64,000 nucleotides of DNA, from contig BCIO01000005.1 of NCBI GenBank assembly GCA_001599975.1, positions 434,001 to 498,000 of the forward strand, given 5' to 3'. Numbering within the stretch: position 1 is the first letter of the stretch; each line of letters opens with the position of its first letter. The notes below the pieces were generated by a model. It was not told where the DNA came from. It saw only the letters and a list, made by a program, of their open reading frames with translations, and did no database searches. Positions 20,868 to 33,016 of this stretch are shown here, one piece after another. Source of the stretch: Cystobasidiopsis lactophilus (taxonomy: Eukaryota; Basidiomycota; Agaricostilbomycetes; Agaricostilbales; Chionosphaeraceae). Both the position numbers and the translations under genes were made by a program.

Positions 20868-22010
20868 CTATTTGCCCCTACGATGCTGAGGAGTACATTG
20901 CGAATCGCGAAGCAAGCACTTGAACTAATAAGGCTGGACATGCTTACGGTGCATGTACGCTGTAGTTCGTCCACCAATAAGCACAAGAAAGTTGAAAGTG
21001 GAAGCTGGAACCCACGTCACTTCTTGACAGAGAAACAAAAGCTGTGACGACCTTACCAGCCTAAGCAATTTGCTTGAAAGGGTTTCAGGTCGACGCACCC
21101 TGTCCTTGGGCTGTAGGCATTTCGCCCATAAGCCTTCGGTGCTTAAGGTTGGCAGATGCACCCACGATGCTCTTGTCCTGTGGTTGCCCAGTCCATTTCA
21201 GCTCTTAGAAGTTAGAAATGTCCTGCTGGACTCACAATGCTCTTGATCTGTAGACAACCATGCAGACCTAAGCGCGTGTGAGCTTAAAGGCGGGGCGGCC
21301 GAGCCCACCATGGCCATGAACTGCGAAGGCCATCCCAAGCTAAGCTCAGCTCGGCTTAAGATTGGAAGTGCTGCTCACGTTGCTCTTGAACTGTAGACCA
21401 GCTCCCCATACCTAAGCATCAGTTGACTTAGAAAGTGGAAGCTGGGACCCACGTCACTTTTTGACGGAGAGACAAGCTGGTCGCCAGTACTGAAACTTTA
21501 AGCAATTTGCTTGGAAGGCGGACAGGTTGACGCACCATGTCCTTGATCTGTGGGCGGATCTGACCCCTCTAAGCAAATGACGGCTAAGTCGACAGAGTGC
21601 ACGCACGATGATCTTGTCCTGTGGTTGCGATAGGCGTTAAGCTCAGCGCTCAGAGCTCAGAGATGACCTGCACGACTCACAATGATCTTGATCTGTGGGA
21701 AGCCGCCCATGGTAAGCGGGAGGGAGCTTAGGAGGTTGGACGGTCGAGCCCACCACGTCTGCGAGCTGTGATTTCGCGGCGTTCAGCTCGGTAGGGCTTA
21801 AGGCATCAAGCAAATGCTCACGATGCTTTAGAACTGTGGCAATCTGGCTTACACTAAGCATGTAACGGCTTAGAAGGGACAGAACGACCCACGCTGCTTC
21901 TTGACAGAGAAACGAGAGCTGCGGGGGACCCCCTTGCGACCTAAGCGACTCGCTTACAATGCGGCCAAGGGACACCCACCATGACGTTCTTGCTCCTCTC
22001 CAGCAGGCAT
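20868..22010 (-). CDS. Micro-exon array locus (about 16 candidate exons, most 12 bases)
   Basis: Candidate exons in transcription order: 21980-22010 (31 bases, ATG), 21893-21918 (26), 21822-21833, 21754-21765, 21681-21692, 21607-21618, 21536-21547 (12 each), 21453-21476 (24), 21379-21390, 21309-21320, 21236-21247, 21166-21177, 21099-21110 (12 each), 21016-21041 (26, or 36 to 21051 with an alternative acceptor), 20948-20959 (12) and 20868-20885. Each is flanked by (C/T)AG and GTG(A/C/G)G; all introns are 55-62 bases (47 with the alternative acceptor) and carry GCTTA(G/A) where a branch point belongs. In phase 0 the micro-exons read LADV, IKII, DKII, IKDM / FKSN, FMAM, IKSI, DKSI, PKDR; the 24-36-base exons read VSLSRS, VSPSKSD, VSLSRSD. 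The 12-base exon at 21822 has an in-frame TAA, so it is skipped, ends the product or marks decay. No domain was recognised. Whether the locus is translated is open. Confidence 0.5.
21042..21476 (-). repeat. Higher-order repeat unit 2: one Ser-rich exon plus five 12-base exons
   Basis: Unit 2 spans about 435 bases with exon order VSPSKSD, FKSN, FMAM, IKSI, DKSI, PKDR. A third, shortened unit begins at 21041 (VSLSRSD exon, then one 12-base exon). Confidence 0.75.
21477..21918 (-). repeat. Higher-order repeat unit 1: one Ser-rich exon plus five 12-base exons
   Basis: Unit 1 spans about 442 bases and contains the exon order VSLSRS, F-stop-SI, LADV, IKII, DKII, IKDM. It matches unit 2 exon by exon in order and in flanking intron sequence. 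Confidence 0.75.
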
Positions 22011-22287
22011 CAACCACGGTCGTTGGCTGAGGAAAAGCATCACAGAACGAAGGGGAGGCAATGTGACCGGACACTTTTGAGTTGAAGCCATTGAACAGTC
22101 TTCGTTCACGCGCAGTCATCAATCCACAGAAATCATATTCAGTTCAATGGGCATTTCAGGCAAGGAAAACCATCGGCTGCGCGGCTCGAGTCGCTGTCCG
22201 GCTCCAACCCGGTCTGAAGCCCTCTTTGCTCCGCTGCCACCAACTTGTGCCCGTCTCAAGTCATGCTTTAAGCGTGTGAAAACGAGA

Positions 22288-23533
22288 ATGCCATTCGACG
22301 CGCTCAACTCGCTCGCCTCGACGGGCATCTTCTCCAGCGTCTCCTTCTGGCTGATCGTGGCATCTGGCTTGGCTCTCTATTCCCTCTCGCTCTCCCGCCG
22401 CCGACCTCCAGCACCAGATGCGCACCCTCGCAAACTGCGCAACACGACGGTGTTCATCCACAACGCTTTCGCCGAGTGCGGCCCTGCGTTGATCGAAGTC
22501 CTGCTCCAAAGAGGCTGCCAGTTGATCCTCCTCCTCCCTCCCTCCCAAGCCCTGCGACCTGACATCTTGCAATTGTTCGCGGTGCTCAAAGAGAACGGGC
22601 CGGTGATGCACGCCCAGCTGTTCATTGAAGCGGTGGATTTGAAGTCAGCGGAGGATGTAAAGAGGTTCGTTAAAGAGTGGGAGAAGAAGGGCGTCCAGCG
22701 CAAGGGTCTACTGGGGGAGGAGATTGGGACGAGCAAGCCTTTGAGCGGCTTGGTGTTCCTACCTGATCATTCGACGGATGGACCGACGACGTATGTCCTC
22801 CCATCCCATCCCACAGTCCGCGTTCCCTTTACTGACTGCCTTGTTTGCGTGGTATTACAGAAAGCACAAGCTAGAGTTCTGTCGCGCTCTATTGCCAGTA
22901 GTGACCAAGCCTTCGTCCTCCTCCACCTCGGACCCGCTCTTACAAACTCCCACCGAGCTCCGAATCATCAACGTGTGCCTGGGGGCGTACGCTTTCTCCG
23001 TTCCTATTCCTCTCGCTTTATCCGACCTGTCCAATCCCACTTTACCTCTCACTCGACAATGGGCAATGAGAGCGCTGATCGATTCGCACCTCTTCGCTCT
23101 GGCCCAATCCAAACTGACCTCCTCCCTCCCCCGCAAAGCGCAGCAGGTCGCCTTCTTAACCACCTCGCCTGGACACTTGTTCAGCCAGCAAGTCCGAGCC
23201 ATAACCTCCACCCGCTCCTCCACCTTGGTCGAGTTCTGGGTGTTTGGCGTGTTGAAAGCGTTGCAGTTCTTAACTGTTTCCGTGGTGGGTTTGAGCCAGG
23301 CGGACGGGGCTGCGAAAGTGGATTGGTTGTTGGTTAAGAGGGAGGTGGAAGCGGGGGGCGTTTACATGCCTTATACCGACGTGTTCGTTTTCTCTCTTTC
23401 CCTTCCCTTCCCTTCCCTTCTCTCTCTCGCTTAAGCTGAGATGTGCGCGAACAGACTGGTAGGTACGCCGCCGAGGAAAGAACAAGAACTGCAAGACGCC
23501 GAGCAATTGTGGCAAGACACCATGGGTTCTTAA
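22288..23533 (+). CDS. DUF1776 family protein (SDR-like, membrane-anchored)
   Basis: Exons 22288-22790, 22861-23380 and 23441-23533; 371 residues. An N-terminal hydrophobic segment (SVSFWLIVASGLALYSLSL) suggests a membrane anchor. The remainder resembles fungal DUF1776 proteins, a degenerate short-chain dehydrogenase fold: NTTVFIHNAFAECGPALIEV, a long alpha/beta middle, TRQWAMRALIDSHLFALAQ, and the C-terminal CANRLVGTPPRKEQELQDAE. No TGxxxGxG or YxxxK active site is visible, so catalytic activity is doubtful. A longer ORF start at 22147 exists, but 22288 is the natural start before the anchor. Intron 2 contains a CCCTTCC run. Convergent with the small gene at 23579. Confidence 0.75.
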
Positions 23534-23578
23534 TGTTCGTCTCCCAATCTCTCTGTTACAAGCTTTCTCAGGCAAACG

Positions 23579-23926
23579 CTATTTGTTCAGCTCCTCAGCT
23601 CTAGCCTTCAACTCCTCCCTCGTCTTTGGCTCTTCCAACCTAAATCTCTCCCTCAGCCTTTCCAATCATTAGATCGTGCCAAGAGTACTCACCCTTCAGC
23701 GATGTCCTTGGAGATGCCGCCCGCAGGTCCGCCTTGCCTGAAAATGCCCGCTTCGCCACCTGCCAGGCCCTTCTCCGAGTCCTTGGGGTCGTTCGACGTG
23801 GCCGGGTGAGGTTGGATGGTGAAATCTGCTTTTCTCCTCGCCATCAGCGGGAAAGCTTTCTCTTGGGCAAAGAAGGGAGGGCGAACCGTTGGATTGGGAA
23901 GCTTCGGGCATCTTGTTAGAGGACAT
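23579..23926 (-). CDS. Small hydrophilic protein, 77 residues
   Basis: Exons 23887-23926, 23693-23825 and 23579-23639 in transcription order; phases 1 and 2 agree. Product starts MSSNKMPEASQSNDFTIQPH, continues with a Gly-rich DSEKGLAGGEAGIFRQGGPA segment and ends EEPKTREELKARAEELNK, probably a helix. No signal peptide or membrane segment. First intron donor is GTTCGC. I do not recognise the family. The consistent three-exon structure and stop make it a likely real small gene that a single-frame search would miss. Confidence 0.65.
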
Positions 23927-24108
23927 GATTTAACAGAGTGTGCGATTGCGATGTTTGTGGTAGAGGCGGGAAGAGGAAGTAGGGGCAAGTCGTCATTGCC
24001 TCAATTGGAAATAGGCCGATAAATGGGCAAACTCGATCACTAAATCACGTGCGCTCCTCCCTCCGCTTCTCGAGTGGACAAAATTTGTTGGCGAGGATCA
24101 ACCGAGTC

Positions 24109-27150
<3,042 letters not shown>

Positions 27151-27375
27151 AGCTTGGCCTGAGGACGTATAGAGAGAGCGCGGACTAGGGTTTTGTTCAT
27201 GCAGCAGCCTCAGTGTTGAATGGGACGAATGAATTATTCTCAACGCATCCCTCTGTCTAACTTAGCTTCTGATTTCTTTTGAGTAGGCAAGAAATGTATT
27301 TGAGAGCCAGAGATGTCCCAAAAACTCTCGACACCCCAGCGCTTGCGAGCCTCCGCCACGACGTCTTCTTGGTCC

Positions 27376-28136
27376 GCATTCGCCACCTTCAGTTTGCTGC
27401 TCTGAGTCTGCGGAATATCAATATCTTACCTGTTATGCTCTTCGACGCTTGAGTCGCTTGTTCAATCTGATTCTGGGTCTCTCGCCGCGGTTTCGTGCTA
27501 ATTATAACTGGCTCGGCTGTTCCGGTTCGTCGACTTGAGCCATTCAGCGTGGATTTGACCACAAAGGCCTCTCGACTGGCGTTCGCCCTGGGGCCAGAGG
27601 TTGCGTCTTGACTAGAGGCTGTCCAACGACCTGCGGGCAACCATTTGCACATAAATTTGCCCCGTGTTTGCCAATCGAGACCCTGTCGACATATGCCTCT
27701 GCGCAGCTTCCGTGCGACCCATTCCTTGCCATAAGTGTTCGGCAGTTGCATACCCTTGTTTGCCGTGATGGCCCTTTTCTCTTCTTTCGAGTCGTGTAGT
27801 TTGTGGCGGTGTTGGTGTCTTCGCTTGCAGTCCACGGGCCGCCTGGGAGCCAGGTACGAGCCAGTACTCTTCTCAATGGCTGCGCAGCCCTTCTTCTCCA
27901 AGTCCATGCGTCCTGAGGCTGGCTTGATTTCTCGTCTTTTGACGTCGCGCTTCGAAGACCCCTGTTGTCAACGAATTCGTTTTCAGAACCTTTGCTTCAT
28001 CCACTGAGGGCGATAACCCAGTGTCAATCGGACTACAGGCTGCGGTTTCTGACGTTGCAAGAGCCAAGAGTGTGGCGGTGCTGCGACTTGTCACTGCGTT
28101 TCATTGCATCTGCCCCTTGACCCGTACGACCATGCA
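27376..28136 (+). repeat. Near-identical direct duplication, copy 1 (5' region of GNAT-like gene)
   Basis: About 760 bases nearly identical to 29170-29924. The two copies differ by a 6-base indel near 27498 and a scatter of substitutions mostly toward the 3' end. The minus strand holds an open frame of 172 codons (27389-27907) that stays open in copy 2 (170 codons, indel in frame). Coding status of that frame is unclear. Confidence 0.85.
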
Positions 28137-28677
28137 GGACTACATCAGAAAGGACATCAACTTCGCTACCTCTGCGGCTTACGAAACCTTTTTGTACAAG
28201 TTAAGAATATGGCAAGGGGATCGCCAGAACGTCTATAACGGGAGGACTCTGGTTGAAGAGAAGGGGATGGTCAACGTCGCCACCTTAGGCTGCTTTCTGG
28301 AAGAGAGCGAAGAAGCTAAGACCAACCCTGCTTTCGTCGTCATCCTCTTCTATGCGCGAGATCCTGGAGCCGATAGGGTGAATCATCACCGCTTCCTATC
28401 CTCTGCTGAAGTTGTGCTGCGGAAGCATGCGGGCGAAAACTTCAAAGGCACCCATGCCGAGGTCCTCTGGCTCTGCTCACGCTCCTCGGGCATGGGCCAG
28501 AAAGCTTTGGCGGCTGCAGAGGAATACGCCCTGAAGCATGACCATGCTGTCATGCGAAACGACATTTTGGGCACCAACGCCAAAGCCAAGCGGGTGCATC
28601 TTGCTGTCGGGTACAACATGATCGGAAAAGCCCCACACCCAGATTACGAGCAATGGCAGAAGGAGTTGAACAAGTAG
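28132..28677 (+). CDS. GNAT-like orphan family protein, paralogue 1
   Basis: Single exon, 181 residues, starting MQDYIRKDINFATSAAYETF. The last half has the layout of a GNAT acyltransferase: GMGQKALAAAEEYALKHDH (acetyl-CoA loop plus helix), then NAKAKRVHLAVGYNMIG, as in the usual N..A..hy...GF...G motif. The first half (KLRIWQG, EKGMVNVATLG) is shared only with the paralogues at 29920 and 34776. The acyltransferase assignment is inference. The start is the first ATG in the frame shared with the paralogue; it sits at the very end of a near-identical 760-base duplication, after which the paralogues diverge strongly. Confidence 0.65.
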   Translation: MQDYIRKDINFATSAAYETFLYKLRIWQGDRQNVYNGRTLVEEKGMVNVATLGCFLEESEEAKTNPAFVVILFYARDPGADRVNHHRFLSSAEVVLRKHAGENFKGTHAEVLWLCSRSSGMGQKALAAAEEYALKHDHAVMRNDILGTNAKAKRVHLAVGYNMIGKAPHPDYEQWQKELNK

Positions 28678-29169
28678 TTGTAGACTTGTAGTGGCGAGAG
28701 TCACGACTCCCTCATGAGCTCAATTTCATATGAAGTACAAACTTCTTGCTCCAGTCAATGAAACCGAGTAAACACGCGAAGTTCGACTGAGCAAGGTGAT
28801 GTCGAGATGCAATGTCAAGCAGCGCCACTTGAACAAGCGGCTTCGCCAACCATGCGCCCAAATCACCGGTCGTCGTAGCAAGCTTCCCTCCCAAAGGCTG
28901 TTTCCCGAGTCTCGGCTTTAACGGCTACCAGCGCTTTGGTTTCTTCGGAAACAGCGGTGGTGAAAACCGAATTCCCAGAATCCTATAAGCTTGGAAGCCA
29001 TTTTCTTCCCATTGTTGGCGTAAAGAGGGGCCTTGAGGATCAGAAGAAAAGATGGCATAGAAGGCAGAGAAGTACGAACCTGGTTTATGGGGAAGGGAAA
29101 TTGCAAACGAAAATGACTTCGCATGTGAAATGCCAAAAACTCTCGAACTCGCCAACGTCTTCTTAGCTT
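28678..29169. other. Intergenic region between duplicated units
   Basis: About 490 bases without a gene. A block near 29085-29137 (GGGGAAGGGAAATTGCAA...) recurs near 30911-30955, so pieces of this spacer were copied as well. Confidence 0.5.
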
Positions 29170-29924
29170 GCATTCGCCACCTTCAATTTGCTGCTCTGAG
29201 TCTGCGGAATATCAATATCTTACCTGTTATGCTCTTCGACGCTTGAGTCGCTTGTTCAATCTGATTCTGGGTCTCTCGCCGCGGTTTCGTGATAACTGGC
29301 TCGGCTGTTCCGGTTCGTCGACTTGAGCCATTCAGCGTGGATTTGACCACAAAGGCCTCTCGACTGGCGTTCGCCCTGGGGCCAGAGGTTGCGTCTTGAC
29401 TAGAGGCTGTCCAACGACCTGCGGGCAACCATTTGCACATAAATTTGCCCCGTGTTTGCCAATCGAGACCCTGTCGACATATGCCTCTGCGCAGCTTCCG
29501 TGCGACCCATTCCTTGCCATAAGTGTTCGGCAGTTGCATACCCTTGTTTGCCGTGATGGCCCTTTTCTCTTCTTTCGAGTCGTGTAGTTTGTGGCGGTGT
29601 TGGTGTCTTCGCTTGCAGTCCACGGGCCGCCTGGGAGCCAGGTACGAGCCAGTACTCTTCTCAATGGCTGCGCAGCCCTTCTTCTCCAAGTCCATGCGTC
29701 CTGAGGCTGGCTTGATTTCTCGTCTTTTGACGTCGCGCTTCGAAGACCCCTGTTGTCAATGAATTCGTTTTCAGAACCTTTGCTTCATCCACTGAGGGCG
29801 CTAACCCAGTGTCAATCGGACTACAGGCTGCGGTTTCTGACGTTGCAAGAGCCAAGAGTGTGGCGGTGCCGCGAGTTGCCACTGCATTTCGTTTCATCTG
29901 TCCCTTGACCCGTACGACCATGCA
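29170..29924 (+). repeat. Near-identical direct duplication, copy 2
   Basis: Copy of 27376-28136. The 170-codon minus-strand frame is 29183-29695. Homology stops abruptly at the start codon of the downstream gene. Confidence 0.85.
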
Positions 29925-30453
29925 GTACACCAGAGAAGCCATTGGCTTCCCCGACCAGGAGGCTTATGAAACCTTCTTGCCCAAGCTCATGACCTGGCAA
30001 GGCTACACTGAAGACACCTACGACCAAAGAAAGGGCATGGTCAACGTCGCCACTTTGAAGGCCGCCTTGACCCCACACTCCAAGCTCGATAAGCCTGCCT
30101 TTGCCGTCATTATCTTTTACGAATCGACCGCGACTGATCCCGACTGGCCGAACTATCACCGCTTTCTTGCATCTGCTCAACTTCAGCTCAACAAATATGC
30201 GGGCGAGGCCAGTCATGGCGATCATGCCTCAGTTCTCTTCCTGCGCTCCCGCTTCACAGGCATGGGCGAGCAAGCTCTGAGAGCTGCGCACGAGTATGCT
30301 CGCAAGCGCGACCACGAGATCATGCGAAATGACATTTCGCCCAACAACCCGCGATCGCAGGAAGTTCATTGTGGTCTTGGCTATCGGAAGATTGGTCCCT
30401 CTAAGCAAGCAAATACTGGTTGCGAGATGTGGGAGAAGAAGCTGAAGAAGTAG
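29920..30453 (+). CDS. GNAT-like orphan family protein, paralogue 2
   Basis: Single exon, 177 residues. Shares with paralogue 1 the pattern EAYETFLPKLMTWQG, KGMVNVATLKAAL, FAVIIFYES, YHRFLASAQL, and the GNAT-like GMGEQALRAAHEYARKRDHE, RSQEVHCGLGYRKIG. The protein halves have diverged far more than the upstream DNA. No signal peptide. Function unknown; acyltransferase is inference. Confidence 0.65.
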   Translation: MQYTREAIGFPDQEAYETFLPKLMTWQGYTEDTYDQRKGMVNVATLKAALTPHSKLDKPAFAVIIFYESTATDPDWPNYHRFLASAQLQLNKYAGEASHGDHASVLFLRSRFTGMGEQALRAAHEYARKRDHEIMRNDISPNNPRSQEVHCGLGYRKIGPSKQANTGCEMWEKKLKK

Positions 30454-30576
30454 CTCCGGGAGACGGGCGCTGATTGGCCCAGCTTTGTTGCGTCCCATTG
30501 CCCTCAATATGATCTGCAGATATATAAAGCTGCCCAATATATCCAAATCGAGCTATACTATACGACATTATAAGAC

Positions 30577-30890
30577 TTTTAGCGTTGCAAGGACTGAGAG
30601 TGTGGCGGTGCCACGACTTGCCACTGTCTTTCTTGGGCTCTAGCGTACGACCGTGCGGACATCGGCTTCGCTATTTACGAACCCTCCGATACCTTCTTGT
30701 TGACGATAAGAATATGGCAAGCGTACGGCGAAAGCCTCTAAAAGGGAAGGACTCTTTTGAAGAGACGCGGATGGTCAACGACTCAAGTTGAATTTCGCCA
30801 CCTTAGACCGTTTTCTGAAGAAAGCGCGGGAACAGAACCCACCAATCGTCGTCATCCTTTTCTATGCGCGACATCGTAAAATATGGTCTC
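30577..30890 (+). pseudogene. Degenerate copy of the GNAT-like family
   Basis: Sequence from GCGTTGCAAGG onward follows the leader and the first third of paralogue 1 (FGYLRYLLVDDKN region, KNMASV...), including the AAGAATATGGCAAG, GGATGGTCAACG, CGCCACCTTAGAC and GTCGTCATCCTTTTCTATGCGCGA blocks. No frame spans it: there are several frameshifts and stops, and it breaks off at TATGCGCGACATCG. It is a broken third tandem copy. Confidence 0.75.
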
Positions 30891-31436
30891 CACATGGCCG
30901 GTGCCTGCCATAGGGGAAGGGAAATTGCAACCGAAAATGTTTCGCATGTGAAATGGGAAAAAAAATTTTTTTTTTCCTTTTTGTGTCATTGTCGTATTCT
31001 TTGTTTTTTTTCGCTCCCGCAGCGGGAGGGAAATTAGCCCAGTTGGGCAAAAACAAATTGTTCGGAGTTGGAAAAAAGCGTGAACCCAGAGTGCGAAAAA
31101 GCATGGCCCATCGCCCGCGTTTCTTTTTTTTTCTTTTTTTTCCTCTCCAAAGGGTCATGGGTTCGAGTTCTGACCCGACACGCTTTTTGCTTAAAGAGTG
31201 ACCTCTAACCTCCTGGCATCCGAAATTGCTTCAGGGTTTGTGCTTTCAATAAGTCTCTGAGAAGGAGCTGTTCATGTTGATTAGCCGCTTGCCGGGGGTG
31301 TGTTGGAGAAGACCAACGAGTGCAGGCAGCATGAGGGCGCCAGGCTGAGAGGTGGCAAAAGCTCTGTGGCGTTGAAAGCACGACGGTTCTCACAGTCTAT
31401 GGGCGCACGTACTCTCATGAGACGCCGACTCAGTGC
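30891..31436. other. Low-complexity intergenic region
   Basis: Contains an A9-T12-like palindromic run at about 30958-30975, several T runs near 31120-31142 and a GGGTTCGAGTTC box at about 31158-31169 that resembles a Pol III B box but lacks a foldable tRNA. The first exon of the next gene may lie here but could not be fixed. Confidence 0.5.
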
Positions 31437-32824
31437 TTGTCGGGCGAGACTGAAGTGCAGCGAACACTGCGGATATGCGACGAGCTTGCACCTGTCCGAC
31501 CACCATCTGTGACCATCTCCTCCACAATTGACCTCACAGATCTCTTGGGCCCTTTCCCTGAGGGGTGGAGCGACGAACACAAGCGCTCTCTTGTGAAGGA
31601 AGCCATGGCTGCCCTCAAATCTCCCAAGCTCGCTTCCCTTTCAAGTTGGCAGGCCCTATGCCAGCGGCAACAATGGGATGAGTCGGCAATGTATTACGAT
31701 GTCATGGCTCCTCTGGATCTTCCTCTCCTCCGCCTGCCCAAATCCTTTCTTGATGCTGCGCTGCCCCCGTTTTTTCAAGCAATTGACCTTTACAAACTGC
31801 CCGCCCAGCAAGCCTCAGACGCGCAGTCCTCCCATTTGTTTGACCCAGTATGCTATCTGCGTCATAGTCCTGTGCGCAGCATGAATCTGGTTTGCAGTTA
31901 TTGACATCCGTGGCGTCGATCTTTGAAGGCGCATTTTTGAACGTCCCGAGCCCGAGAGAAAAGGCCGTGGGCGGCGTCCAGCACACCATAAAGCTCAACA
32001 ATGAGCTCGTCGTGGTGGTTGTGGTGGAGCTCAAGGCTGACCTGTCCATCGACGAAACTCTGCAGAACGCAGTCGCAGAGGCACTTGTTGGGATTGAGAG
32101 TAAGGGGCTCCAACCTGTCAACCTGCTCGTACTGAGATGGTTTGTTAGCTATGTTCCGCAGCCACATTGAGCATCGGACAGGTGCTCCAAGATCCTGCTA
32201 TGCCGTCTTGACGAACCTCGAGCAGACCGCTACGTTTCAAATCCGATTGGAAGATAGGAGAGCCCAATTTTTCGCCTCGCCCCTGATTGAACGAAACAAA
32301 AAGCGACCAAATACGGCCGAGTTTGCTGCTCATTGTCTACGAGGTCTATACCTTCCACGCTATCAACGGTCTATTCTGACGATTGCATGCAGTTTCCGAA
32401 GTGGTCTTTTCAACGTTGATGGCGGGCATTCTTGACGTCTTGGAGGCTTTAGAAGTATCGTCAAGTGCGAGGACTGCAACTGTGAGCCAATTTAGTTCTA
32501 TCGCAGCCGCATCCAGACTCGCGACTAGACTGAGGCTCGCGAGGCCATCCTTGCAGGTCGACCCGTCAGAGCTGTCAGAAACAGAGCTGTCTAAAGACTC
32601 AGAAGAACCAGTAACGCACCCCTCTCTTGTTCCTACTCGCTTCCTCACCAATGGCCTTGCAGGAAGCTAAACGGCCGAGATTGAGCCCATCCCACGACTC
32701 TCACCGTTCATCAACGAAGGGGTGGGCTAAGGCTTTGGAGCTGGCTCGGGAGGCACAGGTCGCATTTCTGGAAGGAACCGAGAAGGGGTTCGCTGCAGGC
32801 CGAGAAAAGCTCAAGTTGTCGTGA
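31437..32824 (+). CDS. Unknown nuclear-type protein, possible PD-(D/E)XK-like fold (start uncertain)
   Basis: Exons (5' end not fixed) 31437-31847, 31898-32099, 32182-32343, 32393-32610 and 32663-32824; phases agree. The middle has a hydrophobic strand ending in VVVVVELKAD followed by a helix with Gln (ETLQNAVAEAL), which is the E-x-K plus Q layout of restriction-endonuclease-like folds common in fungal orphan families; the acidic residue before the strand cannot be assigned with certainty. AVLTNLEQTATFQI follows, a strand pair usual in such proteins. The C-terminus has an NLS (EAKRPRLSP) and a long helix. No ATG opens the first exon in frame; an upstream exon or the internal ATG at 31604 are options. 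Confidence 0.5.
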
Positions 32825-33016
32825 GTTCTTCGATCTCCTGCCGTTCCATGCCTCGACTCAGACCCAGCCCAGTTTTGAAGCTTGCCCAACTAGATTCGGT
32901 CGTAGGGAGCGGCACCCGACGAGTAACGAAGTTTGGGAGTTGGTCGTGCAAGGACGCAAGTGAAAACATGCATGCAATCCATGATCGCACAAAGTGCTTC
33001 CAACACAACACTCAAT

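Noticed and set aside
20792-20986. 64-codon minus-strand frame as the last exon of the array
   Set aside because: Reachable only if the 26-base form of the exon at 21016 is used from phase 0; possible, but the 36-base form keeps the VSLSRSD peptide in frame.
21822-21833. Reading the micro-exon array in phase 1 or 2
   Set aside because: Phase 1 makes TGA at two exon joins (ATT to GAC) and phase 2 makes TGA at CTCGCAGACGTG to ATC. Phase 0 has only the TAA at 21822-21833, so it is the better, though not proven, frame.
27389-27907. 172-codon minus-strand frame (and copy at 29183-29695) as a protein gene
   Set aside because: Conserved only because the DNA is nearly identical. It has plausible splice sites inside it but no family match; kept as part of the repeat entries and as a question in the findings.
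31100-31190. tRNA gene around the GGGTTCGAGTTC box
   Set aside because: T-arm and acceptor stems do not pair, no D-arm or A box at a proper distance.
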